Shown here piece after piece: positions 1 to 12,432 of a stretch of DNA of 64,000 nucleotides. Under the pieces are notes generated by a model, which saw only the letters and a program-made list of their open reading frames with translations, ran no database searches and was not told where the DNA came from. Numbering within the stretch: position 1 is the stretch's first letter; each line of letters begins with the position of its first letter. The DNA comes from Dromaius novaehollandiae (taxonomy: Eukaryota; Chordata; Aves; Casuariiformes; Dromaiidae). The stretch lies in assembly GCF_036370855.1 (NCBI RefSeq), contig NC_088103.1, forward strand, positions 11,967,404-12,031,403. The letters are read 5' to 3'. The translations under genes were made by a program, and so were the position numbers.

Positions 1-1122
1 CATTAAATCTGAAGACTGAATTACCGCTTGAATGATCTCTAGCAAGAAGATCACTAAAAACGTTTCCAGTAGATTAATAATCCTAAAGAAGTTCGTTAAT
101 TTTCCAGTACTGTTAGAGAAAAAAAATCCAGCAGGTTCAAACTCTTCAGACTATAAAAGCAAATACAAAGAGCCAAAGCGCTGGGGGGAAAAAAAGAAGG
201 TCTGCAGAATTCAAAAATACCATTACAAGACTAATTTGCTTTCTCTGAACATATGTGATACGGCAAGAGAAGTTTCAGAAACTCCCTGAGTAAGACAAGT
301 GCCTAAACAAAAAGCTCTCAATCCTGGGCTGCAGTCTCTGTGAATGTTAGAGTATACAATAAAGCTCATACTCCTACTCACTTTCATGCTTCTGCACAGC
401 TCTGCAAAAAATAAATAAAAATCTATTTGCCTTCAGCAAACCACATGATAAAAATGAGTTCAAGTTTAATGGAGAACTTAGAATACTTTGTCAAGCTTGC
501 CCCTGCTCAAAGTGAAAAGCAATCACACTCAGCCATCCTCAAGCCGCTATGCCACCATAGCAATCAGGAGTCTGACAAAATATACTTGGGCAGTCTATCA
601 AATGCAAGGAATTCAGGTATGACATGCTGATTTTCTACGTTATTTGTATTATGCAAGTATAAGAAAACATAACAAATATTTTAGTGTTAGGAAAAAAGCC
701 TAAATCAGAAAATTTGTATATGAAATATATGAGATAAATGCAGTATCTCCAAAGCTTGACAGAGCCTAGATCCAGCACCTTAGAATCAGGGTGACTTTTT
801 GAAAACATGACAAAATGTTATACGCTGTGAACAAATTCTTGAATACATTCCTTAAATCATTATGTGCTCTGAAAGATCACATCATAGTTTATTTGCACCA
901 TACTAAACCTTAATTAAAAGGGACTGATGATGGCAACTGTATGCTATATATCATGCACATGCTTAAATCACATATTAAATAAAATTTAAACACATTCTTC
1001 TTTCCTAGACCAGTGTTTCAGACTAGGTTTCTCTCTCTGCCAAATCCAGAGGCAAATCTTGACTTCCTTTGAATTAGGATTACACACTAAGTAGGAAATT
1101 AAAAACTGTGTATAGATTCCTG

Positions 1123-1161
1123 AATAATAATAATAACAACAAATAATAATAATAATAATAA
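1123..1161. repeat. (AAT)n microsatellite
   Basis: An interrupted run of AAT/ATA triplets with an AACAAC break in the middle. Confidence 0.9.
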
Positions 1162-1304
1162 AGCAGTCAGGATTATATAGCTCTTCTAGAGTACTGCCAT
1201 TGCACCAAAATTCTTTTTCTTTTTAATTTGTCAACAATTGTTGTAACAACTTCTAAACTTAATTGCAAGATCTTTTATAAAGACAAATGATATCAGCGTT
1301 GCTT

Positions 1305-1333
1305 AAGATTTTTCAGTAAGATTTTTCAGTAAG
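1305..1333. repeat. 13-bp tandem duplication
   Basis: AAGATTTTTCAGT occurs twice in a row (1305-1317 and 1318-1330), followed by a partial third copy AAG. Confidence 0.9.
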
Positions 1334-4300
1334 CTATGTATCAAAACTTTTAGCAACAGAGTATGTTCCTTTTTGTTTTCAACACGAAAACTATATGACT
1401 TTTTTCTAACATGAAGTTATAAATGAAGAAAATGCAGGCAAATAGGTTGCTTTGAATTATCCAGGCAAGTAATATTCTTCTTCCAACTTTCCAAATCAGA
1501 AACAAAAATCAGACCAGGAAAGGCTAAGATCAAAGTGATGTGTCAGGATTAGCTCTGAATCTCTCTTTCCTACTTGACTGAACACAGTGTTCTCAGAGAG
1601 TACATGGACAACTGGTGTGGACAATGTCTTTCCTCACTGATTTTTCTATGCTACTGCAGCTACCATATCTTACCACGTGGCTTCCTGCTGGGATGTACAC
1701 ATGACTAGGTGAAGGCTACCAGTAAGTTCAAAGCAGTCTTCCTCGCTCTTGTACCCTTTTGATGCTGGAATGGGATTAAAGCCTTGAGATGACTGAAGCA
1801 TGTAGCTGCTGAAAGGGCCAGTGAGAACATACAAACACAGGTCATGTTCTGAAACCTATAAATTCTTATTATTTGGCTTTTACCTTTACTGCCATAACAC
1901 ACATACATACAACAACTATGCAACAAACTAGACTCCATATATGGCATATCTTGCCTCTGCTTTGATCAAGTAACTGATCTTCACACTTGTCTCCCCATCT
2001 CCCTTCACTTTCCATATACTGAGAAACTTCAGTATGTGTCTCATCTTTATTTTCCTGTTTTTCAGTTCTTTAGAAGTGGGTTATCTCCTCAAACAGCTGA
2101 GGGATGAGAATGAATGGCAGGCAACCTTACCACATGTGCAGGAAGAATAGGAAGGGCTCAGAGGACGGGATGGTCTCCCCCAAGGAGACCCTGAAAAGTG
2201 GCTGAGATTTTGACTCGCAGCAGAACAGGGCTCAGGCTTACCCGGGAGAAAGGGTTTGCTCCGGTTCCAAGCATTGGTCTCATGCTTATCAGACATGGAC
2301 TAACTTTCTCTTGGCCAGAGTTTTGTTTTTCCCGAAGGCAAATAATTATCATACGTTAATGTGATATATGTTGAAGAGCTAAGATAACTTGTGGCTGACG
2401 CAATCAGTGCAATGATTTGAGACCTCAGAGAGCATAAGAAGCAACCCTAGAAAGCAGAAACCTCAAGAAAGCCCATTTTTATTGTTTTGTTTCGTTTCCT
2501 GAGGCCTGGTGCTAGCTTTATCCCAGAAATCCCTGTTTGTAATGAAGAAGGCAGAGTCCTTAAGCCAGAAAGAATAGCCTGATGGAGCTGGAAAACTTTG
2601 ATACTTATCATATTTCCCCACATGACATCAGCTTGTACAAAGGACTCTGCTGCATTTTCATAAACTCCCCTTCACCAGCCAGTTTCCTTGATCCCTGACA
2701 GGTGTATTTTAAAGAAAAAAAAATCTTACTGGGATTTTTCTTTTCTACATTTCCATTATCATCAATTTATTAGATTATTTTAGATAACCACTTAATGCCA
2801 CTGGGAAGAAGGCATTCCAGCTCTCATTACCATGCACAACTTTATTGTGCTGTGCTGGGAGAACACACAGTTCCAAAGAAAACTATTATAATTACTTATG
2901 CAGAAAAGGGATATTTTGGGTGGGGGCCTTTTACCATGAGAATAGCTGTAGGTCTTCGAAAATTAAATTTAGATAGCTAACCTTATTTTAAACAAAAAAA
3001 CCTGTCCTTTTTATTGTTGCAAATTGCACATCACTGTTCATAAGAAACTTAGGACATCAACAAATGCTCTGATTATAGCATTCTTTCCATAAATCACAGT
3101 ACACCAGCTAAATAGAATTATTAATCTTTAAAGCTGTTTTAAAATAGTTATTCTGTTTAAACAGTGATCTAACTGAAGTTACAATAAGAAGTTATAAGAC
3201 TGGTATAAATCAGCCAGAGAAAATATGCTATAGAACAACTATGAAAGCAACTATTAGGGCATTTTGAAACTCATAAGAATTATATGATCTTATCTGCAGT
3301 GGGAGAATTAAAGCATGCTGTAACCATGGAGTTTTTTAAAAAGAAAGCCAGAAAACCAATGACGGTTTTAATGTATCAGTATTCTCCAAAAATGAAACCA
3401 AGTCAACAATAACAGTAATTAGTAGCTTTGTTTTCTAAAAGGGCTACATTTAAGAAACAACTGTATTACAAATTTAATGCTACGCTGTCATTATGAGTCT
3501 TTTTCCTCAAATACCCTACAGTACTCCTGCAAAACAATACAGCCAACTAGAGCTGTGCTATTTTAGAACCTGGGCCCCCTTTCTCCCTCCATCCTAAATC
3601 CAAGAGGGACCTCTAGTCCAAAGGCAAGGCTAGCTGTGGGGCAGGCATTCATGAAAGCAGCTCTTCTGTTGGATTTGTTACTTTCTTCACTTCACTCCCA
3701 ATTCCCCCAGGCGGCATGTTCCCTCCCCTGGTTGCTAATGTGGTCAGTGAGACCAGTCTTAATTCAGCAGAGATAAAATACTTTCTGCCCTACCAGTTGC
3801 TCCTTTCAAGCACAAACATTTAATATACTTTGGACATATGGAGAGTAATTCCAATTCAATACCATAATCTTCACAGAGAATCTTCACTGCTAAGTACCTC
3901 AGGATTATCAAATGGCCAGGCTGTAGCTCTTTGGTCAAACTGGCTGATCCCCAACCACCCCAATTAACTGTATAAGTGAAATAGAGTAGTGCTGTACGGA
4001 GGGCAAATACTGCAAGAAAAAGCAGCCAAAAAGGTTTTTCAGAACCCTGGAAGAATTGGAGAGACCTCGTAGTTTAACAAAAACAATTTAACAAAAGTCA
4101 AAAGCCAAAGTTGAAGTAACTTGATTTTTCCACGTTTATTTGATACTCCCTGTATCACCAAGATCCTTTTAAAATATCTTTACGTCAACACCAAACTAAT
4201 CAGCAACACACACATCACTCAGATGCAGTATCTATACAGCCTCACTGTAAACGCAAACACTTGACACAAATCCTTAACAGCTGGAAACAACTCCAACGAT

Positions 4301-5815
4301 TATCAGAGAGGATTTCTGTATCCTTTGCACTACAGTGTGTCAGTTACTAAGGTAATATGCTTACATTTCCCACATAAATCAATATCAGAGAAATTGTAGT
4401 CCTCCAAATTACCTATGTGACAATCCCAAAACATGTATGCTCCAGTCCTAAGCAAACTTTCAAATATGCGATGCCTAAGTCAGGAGGCAATTTGGGCAAT
4501 ACCGAGAATATGTGAAATACTGGAAAAATGAATTTGTTTTTCTCCAAAGCCGTGGGGAAATCTACAGACAGCCTACATATTTCAGGCCAAGTTGAAGGCT
4601 TAGCAAAAATAGTCTACTGTGTCATAATGGGGACCATACCTTCAATCAGATCATGCATAACAAAGAAAGAAAAATACTGACAGCTTTACTTAAATTAAAA
4701 ATTATGCTTTAAAAGTTGTATGTCAGTAGCTAAATTTTGCAGTTTCATAAGCCAGAAGTAGGGCTTTGACTTTCCTACATCACAGTTTGAGCATATGTAC
4801 CAAAATGGGGCATTGTATAAATACCAAAGCCCTGCTCAGCTGATGACGTAGTGTACCTTTCATAACTAAAGCCCACATACACTGAATCACTTCAGTTACT
4901 GCTGAAGAGCTCTAATGAATCACAGTTTTGACTATCTGTAGTTCTCATTTACTGCCTTATAAGCAATTCTCACAGAAACCCATTGGGCTAAGTCCACATG
5001 ACACTCACAGGCTCAACATTTTCAGCACTCAGGCTATCTTACTCTGAAAAACAATCCAATACTTATGGCGAAGGCACTTCTAATTACAGTAAATTACTAG
5101 GTTGCCCAGCTCTAAGAATTCATCTTTCCTTTACAATTCATCTGAACCAAGCAGTAAATGGAGGAGTAAATAAAACAGTAGCAAAGAGCCTGGTGCAGGG
5201 GCCCAGGGAAGGTGTGCTGCCCACAGTGATGCCAGGAAGGCAGGCAAACTGCAGAGTGCTTCTTCACCGTCCACAACATGCAAATAAAGCTGATACAGAC
5301 TACAACACCTTCTAGGTGTGATGTGCAGTGCCCTGATTTTTGTGTTGCAGTCCACTGCCCTGATGAATTAGATTTTCTTTAAGATGTAACACTTCATATA
5401 ATAGAATACATATGTATCAAAAATAAACAGAAGATGAAGAAACTTTTGAGCCTCTCTCACTTTTCAGTTTCGTGTACGCGGCATTTTCAAGACACCTACG
5501 GAGGGCAAAATGCTACTAAATGTGAAAAAGCTCAATTATTGCAGTATTCATTGATGTTTCTCTTTAAAAAGAGCAAAGAGATGCTTAATTTCTTATCCTT
5601 GACCTCAATACCCATAATAACACAAAATACAGTTTCGAAATTAGCTTTGGGACACTAAATGAGCCTTCTATTTACAACACAAATTAATCTGCCCTGTTAC
5701 GTACCCTTTTCAATTTTGTCTGGTCAGCCAGTTCTATACCAGAAAAGCTTCCAAATTTTGACCTGCTAACACGTATAGATTTTCTCTACTGAGATTGCTC
5801 TTGGTGAACAAAGAA

Positions 5816-5878
5816 GTAATTACTTTAATGATTATTCTAGTAATTACTCAACCAGTCAATAAAAAGGGAAGTAATTAC
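5816..5878. promoter_or_regulatory. Cluster of three GTAATTAC palindromes
   Basis: The palindromic 8-mer GTAATTAC occurs at 5816-5823, 5840-5847 and 5871-5878. Known: TAATTA is the core recognised by many homeodomain proteins. Three exact copies within 63 bp is denser than expected, but AT-rich DNA makes this less surprising. The enhancer role is only inferred. Confidence 0.3.
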
Positions 5879-6069
5879 AAAACTAATTCAACCATCATCA
5901 AAGAAATGATGAACATATATAGGTTAGAACAAACAAGATATAACTTGTAAAAACATGCTCCTATTTGAATAAACTATAAATATTAAAAAATATCTATTTC
6001 AAGTCCCACATTATTTAGTTCCACCTAGGAAAAGTCATCTAGAAAATGTAACACTTAACCAAAAAGAAA

Positions 6070-6125
6070 AATGCAATACATGGAATATACACAGTGCAAT
6101 GCAATACATGTAATATACACAGTGT
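6070..6125. repeat. 28-bp tandem duplication
   Basis: A 28-bp unit starting AATGCAATACATG and ending ATACACAGTG(C/T) is present at 6070-6097 and 6098-6125. There is one internal mismatch (G/T) and a different last base. Confidence 0.9.
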
Positions 6126-9100
6126 GCCTTGACATTTATTCTTACTGAAGAAAGTACTAACAATTTCACACCATTGTTATTTTGAATTGTGCTAATTAAA
6201 ATTCATACGGATAAAGCACATTACTGAGGCCCTTTGCAGGTCAATGTATAATATACACTCTAGAAAAATAGAAAGGGCCAAGACAAAATATTTCCAAGAT
6301 TACAGAAAAACAATCAAACAAAAAGCCCTACCTTTTTCCTGGGTGTGATCTCTCAAATTTCTATGCCCTCACTGAATGAAAGTGAACCTGAAAGGCAGAA
6401 TGAAAGCCATCATTAACTCACGCTAATGTCTCATGGGGAACTATTTTAACAACCGATTTACAGTAATTTGGGGGGGAGAGGGAGCAGGCTCCAAGTCATT
6501 GTATTAGTGTTCTCTCAACATTGCATGTATGTATTTCAGATCAAGTGGCAAATATCAGGGCACCAATAGCTTTGACCATAATCACAAAGACTGATAAAAT
6601 TGATTTTCTGAATGATTTTATTAATAAAATACATATAAATGCAGAGATGCTAATCAGCATGCAGTTTTCTTTAAACTTACCTTACTCTGACAGAAGAAAT
6701 GCATGTGATCAGCAAATAAAATTAAAAATATGAAAAGAATGTGCAATCATGCATTCATTCAGCAGCCAAACAAAGCAACTAAGAATGTTACTTATTACAA
6801 GAATTCCCTTCATAAATGGTTCATGATCTAAAAATCTAATGATTTTAAATAAAAATATATATAAAAATATAAAGCCCTTTGTTTTCAACCAAAATAGGAC
6901 AGAAAAGGAGTGCAGGTAGTTCTCTAAAAGCATGCTGTAACTTAACAGATATACTAAAGCAAGGGAGTGATAAGAGATACAAAATACCTGTGAAAAAAAT
7001 TCCCAAACACCACAACTGCGTGCCCCAATCACATCTACCAAGAAAAACAGAGCTCTGTTTTCAGGAAAAGAAATCTAACTGCCTCATTAATGCATATGCA
7101 ACACTTGCATTCAACCAGGCTTTTAGAAAACACTGTAATACTAGAAACTTTGGCCTTTGAGAAATGTAATTTAGTCTTTAGGGATGTCTGAGCACCCAGT
7201 AGATTATATGGTCCATGGTTTACTGCCGAAAAATCGAGCAGTTTAAAAGACAGTATGCAATAAAATATTAGCTCATCAGTCCATCAGTTACAGAGCTGCC
7301 AAGCTATTTTATTTACTCGTTAAAGCAAAAACTGGGAGGAAGTAAAAATCTGGACAAAATCTTGATAAAGGGCTCTTGCAGATTATTTTGAGGCCTTCCC
7401 TATGAACGCACTATATCGAGAACCAGACTTTCAGAGTCCAGGATTACTATAACCTGGCAGTTGCTACACCAAAGTGGAGTTCTATCAAAAGGCAGACCTT
7501 AGCAACATAGACTCTCTTCTATAATGCAACATGACAGTCTCTCAAACATCAGGACAGGACGATCTTATATTGGCTATTCCCATATGTACAATAGCTAAGA
7601 ACGATCAAATAATAATAGCAATTTTTGCAAGCTGCAAAAGTCAATGAAGCAAGCTTTTCTGTCTTTCATCAGTTCGAGCTGGCAGCAGACACAGACATAT
7701 ACTCATGAGGCTCCTTTTATGAAAAGCTCCATAATTTCTTTCCAGCTCTTTTACTCCATTTCCCTTTCACTGTCATTTAGTATAATTAGAACAGGACATA
7801 GTGCCTTTCCATCTTACTGATCCTTTTTTGTCATTTGCCAAGTGTTAGGTTTCAGTTTGGTTGGTTGGGAGGTTTTGTTTTTTCTTTGTTTCATTCTCTC
7901 ATTCTAGAACTTCTCTGTACCCATTAGAAGAGGGGAAAGATGAGTAAATTTACCCAGGATCCCTTTATTAATATTCAGTACAAAGCTCACCAAAGAATCG
8001 TGCCTCAGGAGTTTGGGGGATTCTATTTGGAGAGCTGCTCTGGGACAACAATTTTAAAGATTTCCCCTTCCTCCTCTTGACCTCCTCTCTCTTTTTAACA
8101 TATTAGGTCATTTGTAGAGTCCTCAGTAGGGCGTCTGTAGTGTACGGCTGCTCTTCCTACTGTTAGGTTTTTGACAGATTTTTATGCTGTGGAGATGCCA
8201 GCTTTTGAAGTTGCAACCTGGTCATCTGGGCTAAGAGTTCTACAGAAATCAAAGCCTGATTGATCGCTTCCTCTGTGATGTACTTAAGGGAGTCAGCATA
8301 GAAGTCTGAAGCCCTTTCAAGGCATTAGTGTCTGTGAAGACAGCATGCTGACTAAAGGCCTAGTTCTACTCTGTGAAAAGTGCAAATCTTTGCCCTCTCC
8401 CTGATGTTTTCCTAAAAAAGAGCCACTAAGTCCAGAGTTCCATCTAGCTTTGAGTCAGTGGATTGAATCTTTGCTTACATATGCAAATCAAGAAATCAGG
8501 ACAGATGAGTGAAAAGATGATGAGGAACTGTAACCAGCTCTTTATCTTTCATAACCTTAAGCAGTTTGTAGTGGAACAAAATAAATAAGGACACTTCTGT
8601 ACATCTACTGTCTGAGAGACAGTTATATAACTGTTAGGCAGGAGATTTTGATTTTCTGGTCTGCACATTATAAACGGAGACTTACCTGAAGAATTGAAGG
8701 TAAGGATTCTCTTAAGGTTCCCGTATTTGGAGACAGTATACTCAAGTTTCCCACTCCCTCTTCCAAACTTAACCCTCTTTAAATTGTCCTTGGAAAACTG
8801 TTCTTCATTCCCCTTCCATCTAGGTGCTGTCCTTGTCCTCTCCCTTCCTCCTCTCTTTACACCTATCTCTAATTTATCTGTAGCTACAAACACTCATTCA
8901 ACTACAATATCTTTCAGTAGAACTCATCAATCTCTCTATCGTAGACCTCCCATCCTGCTGTCCAAACTAAAATTTCAGTGCATTTCCTTGATACCTGCTT
9001 GAGAACATCTGGCTGCTCCCTTTTGTTCAATAAGGCAAAGCAAAAGCATTTAATCTCTCTATGCAAGACTGTCCTACTTCCTCTTTAACACGTTTGAAAA

Positions 9101-9158
9101 CATGATCAGCTTTCCTGTCATTCCAGACTATAATTGGCCAAGGTTTCTATTAAGATAG

Positions 9159-9170
9159 GTAGGTACCTAC
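9159..9170. repeat. 12-bp palindrome
   Basis: GTAGGTACCTAC is self-complementary. It is short and has no known role here. Confidence 0.8.
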
Positions 9171-11559
9171 ACATGCAAACACAAAAATACAGAAGTGTCA
9201 TTGTTATTCTCTGACACATAAAGCTTTTCAGCGTTAACAAGGAAGTGCTTATATTATACACATAGCCAATAGCCTTCTAAACAGTAAACTTAATTTTTAT
9301 CATCTGTTTTCTAACAAGGCAATTTTGGACTATACGTCATTTTGGCAATCCTATCAGTTCACAGCGATGCATGATTCATTACTGGTTCATCTCCATATTT
9401 AAAATTCTAAGGCAATTAAAGAGGAATTGCCATTTCTCCAGAGAGGCTTTTCCAGCTAAAAATAAAATAAAAGCAAGACAGTGACTGGCATTATTTATAT
9501 CAACAATTCTACTGGAATGATAATACAGCAGCTTTCACATGCAAATATACATATGTTTAAATGATTTAGGAAGGATTAAAATAAGGAGCTTAATACATTT
9601 CTTTGCTTCTGCTCAATCTTTTCATTTGCTTAAGAATCTTATCAAAGATGCTTCTCAAAGCAATTCTTTTGGACTGTGAAGAAATGTCAGGACACTTCAT
9701 TGAAAATACTCTTGGCTGTGAGAAAAGAGATGCCACATAGTAAAGAAATAGCAAATGGACATAAAAATAGGTAAATAGTTTGTGACAAACCAACAAAATG
9801 ATTCCTCCAATCAGCATTCAACAATACTTACGCTTCAACAATACACTTACCAAATCTAAAGGATTAACTAATACATATGTTTAAACATGTAAATGTCACT
9901 GAGATACCAAAACTTTCAGTAGGGAATAGAATCATCTCCACAAGGGTTGTCATAAAAAGATTCATCTCAAAATACATTTGAATCTACTGTAACTACCTCT
10001 CTCAGCACTCTTAAAATAAAACACCAGTACAATGGGCAAATTACAGGTCTTTTTTGATGTAACTGGCTCACCAGTTACAATAATTTTACCTTTCCAGACT
10101 TAAACATAAATAAGATTAGAGTCAGGTATAGAAACTTACACTTGTGTTTTCTGTGCAGTACTTATTCTTTGGAAGGATACTGGGAAAATCTAATTTACAC
10201 TGATTTTTCACAAGCATATTTTCTCTCTGTTCCAAGTTCAAACCTCTTAGTAACTGTAGCATGAAGCTACACAAAAACTAACAGGGAATCTGAGTTCAGA
10301 TACTAATGTTTCATTTTTCAAAAAACAATACATTGTAACATGCTACCATATGGAGATTAGCATACTATGATATATCACTACAGAAATACTACAATGTATT
10401 TCTCAAAAGAGCAACACATACATCTGAGTTTTTCTCTCCTTTCCTGCACATTAAATTCTTTGCTTTCAGTTTTATCAACATTGCCAATAACCATGCAACT
10501 GCAAGTATTTCAAATTTTTTCTTTTAAATTTCTGTTTCTTACATTCGTGTGATCAACAAATAAGCATAAATTTTAAAGTGAAAATTCCATTCACATGGCT
10601 ATAAAGTATAACTTGATGAGTGAACTCTAAAGGCTACAATAGCGATGGCAAATAAAGCAGATGCTAGTTAAAAAAAAGACTCATCACTTCAAGCCAATAA
10701 TGAGTTTTAACACTTCAGACAGGCAACAGTATAATCTAGAGTGTGATTTTTAGTTGTACTTGTAAGGTTAATAGGAAATTAATGAGCATTCTTATTGAGG
10801 CCAAAATTTTACCTGCAATTTTGTAGTCTCCATATGTTTTGATAGGCTTTTATAGAAAACCTAAGTTCTAGGATGTCTGTGGGTTAAGCGGGCAGTGGTG
10901 TTTGTTCGTTTGATTTTGAACAGAGAGCTAGAAAGAAAACAAATATACCTAGACAAAAATGTGAAACTTCCCCACTGCTGACAAAGGTTTTTTAAGTCTC
11001 CCCTTCTATCTAGAAAGGGAAAACACAGATTAAGGAGCCAGTGTAATGTCAAAATCCGAAGATGTTCCTATTTTTCTAACAGGAGCTAGAAATACTGTGT
11101 TCTGTGTATTATACTCTCTATATGACGTTATACCTGTGTAGTTCTGGATGTAAGGGAGAGCACTGAAATAATTCTATTGTCTTTTTGCAAGTAATAATGA
11201 ATCAGCAGGCATGCTGTCAAATATACAAATGACTTTTTTCTTCATATTAAAATCTTTCAAGACTTTATCGACTTACCTTTATTTTTGTAAGTTTATATGA
11301 GATAAAAGGTATCAAACATAATTATCCAAATGAACAGAACATAAACGGCCTGTGCCATTTTTGAATTTTGTTTCAAAATGTTTCTCCACAGGACAGTCAA
11401 AAATACCAATCTTCAAAACTTGGACTCCTTCCTGAACCAGCCACCAGCCCCCTCCTATCTCCTCATGAACACTGCCTCTTCTCTTATGTGTTCATCCTAA
11501 CTGGCCTGAGGAAACCCTGATGTAAGGCACTCTTCCCTACAAACACCCTGGGACCTAGT

Positions 11560-11790
11560 TCCTAACTGCCCCTGCTCTGAAAGACTGGCTGGCCACAAAG
11601 CTCCACCCTGCGCCCAGACTGGAGGAGAGCTGGAGCTCTGCAGCGGAGCCACAGGGGAAAGGAGAGCAGCCCGGCTCTGCAGGGAGCTCTGCTGGCTGAG
11701 GAATGGTTCTTCAAAATCTTACTCCGCTGCTTGGTAGAGGCAGGGCTGCTTGCCGGCTGCCCCAGCGTATTTACTTCAAAACCATGAGGC
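11560..11790. other. Moderately GC-rich patch
   Basis: About 230 bp with raised G+C but few CpGs, containing several GAGCTCTGC-like motifs (for example around 11630 and 11685). An 82-codon minus-strand frame (11562-11810) and a 61-codon + frame (11703-11888) overlap and resemble nothing known. No repeat family was recognised. Confidence 0.3.
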
Positions 11791-12372
11791 TCCATGATAT
11801 GAGCCACCATTGGGCATACAGAATTTCCAAGGTAGCAAGAAAAAGAGGTTCTTTGAGTCCTACAAAAGCTACAGAAGAGATGGAGTAGCTATTTCACTAG
11901 CAAAGATATCCTACTTGTAACTCTGGCATGTCACAGTGCATAGATCTGCAAATACGCCTTACTAAACACCCTATCTCCTAGGTCCTTCTGAAAAAATGCA
12001 TATCATCTCTTGTCCCTCATAGTTGAATAATATTAAAATGCGGTGGCTGAATTCACATTTGTTCCTTGAGAGTTTATGCAAACAGAAGGGAATTCAGTGT
12101 GCATATCACCTTTTTATAAGAAAAAGATTAAAATAATTTATTGAATATATTAAACCAACCCATTTCTTATTTCTCAATTCACTCCCACACACTACATACA
12201 TTAGAATTTCTTCCTCTGCTTGCCCTTACATACCTGTCAAGTCCTGAAACTTGTCATGACCACCCTTGACCTGCAAACCATCCAAATCCAAATGCACCTA
12301 ATGGTCACAAAGCTACGCCACCGGGCTAAAATGCAAGTAGATTTTCTTTCTAAAAGCTCTCTACCAATAGAC

Positions 12373-12432
12373 TACTGTATTACTTGTAAACTACAGTTTA
12401 GTACTGTACATTACTTGTAAACTACAGTTAGG
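12373..12432. repeat. About 30-bp tandem duplication
   Basis: Two adjacent units, each running from TACTGTA through ATTACTTGTAAACTACAGTT, at about 12373-12401 and 12402-12432. They differ by small indels. Confidence 0.9.

Larger units (their letters stand above)
1..5815. other. AT-rich non-coding DNA
   Basis: No gene recognised. Open frames are short (at most 105 codons) and without domains. It contains the (AAT)n and 13-bp repeats listed separately. One possible terminal-exon-like piece follows a good acceptor at 2065 but has no other support. Confidence 0.6.

Noticed and set aside
4816..4850. TATAAATA, an E-box and a CRE-like TGACGTA as a promoter
   Set aside because: The order is wrong for a + strand promoter, the TATA sequence is poor on the minus strand, and there is no CpG island or gene nearby.
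9925..9955. AGAATCAT...AAGGGTTG as an antisense CR1 end
   Set aside because: Lacks the GGTTGGAAGG block expected next to the terminal repeats.
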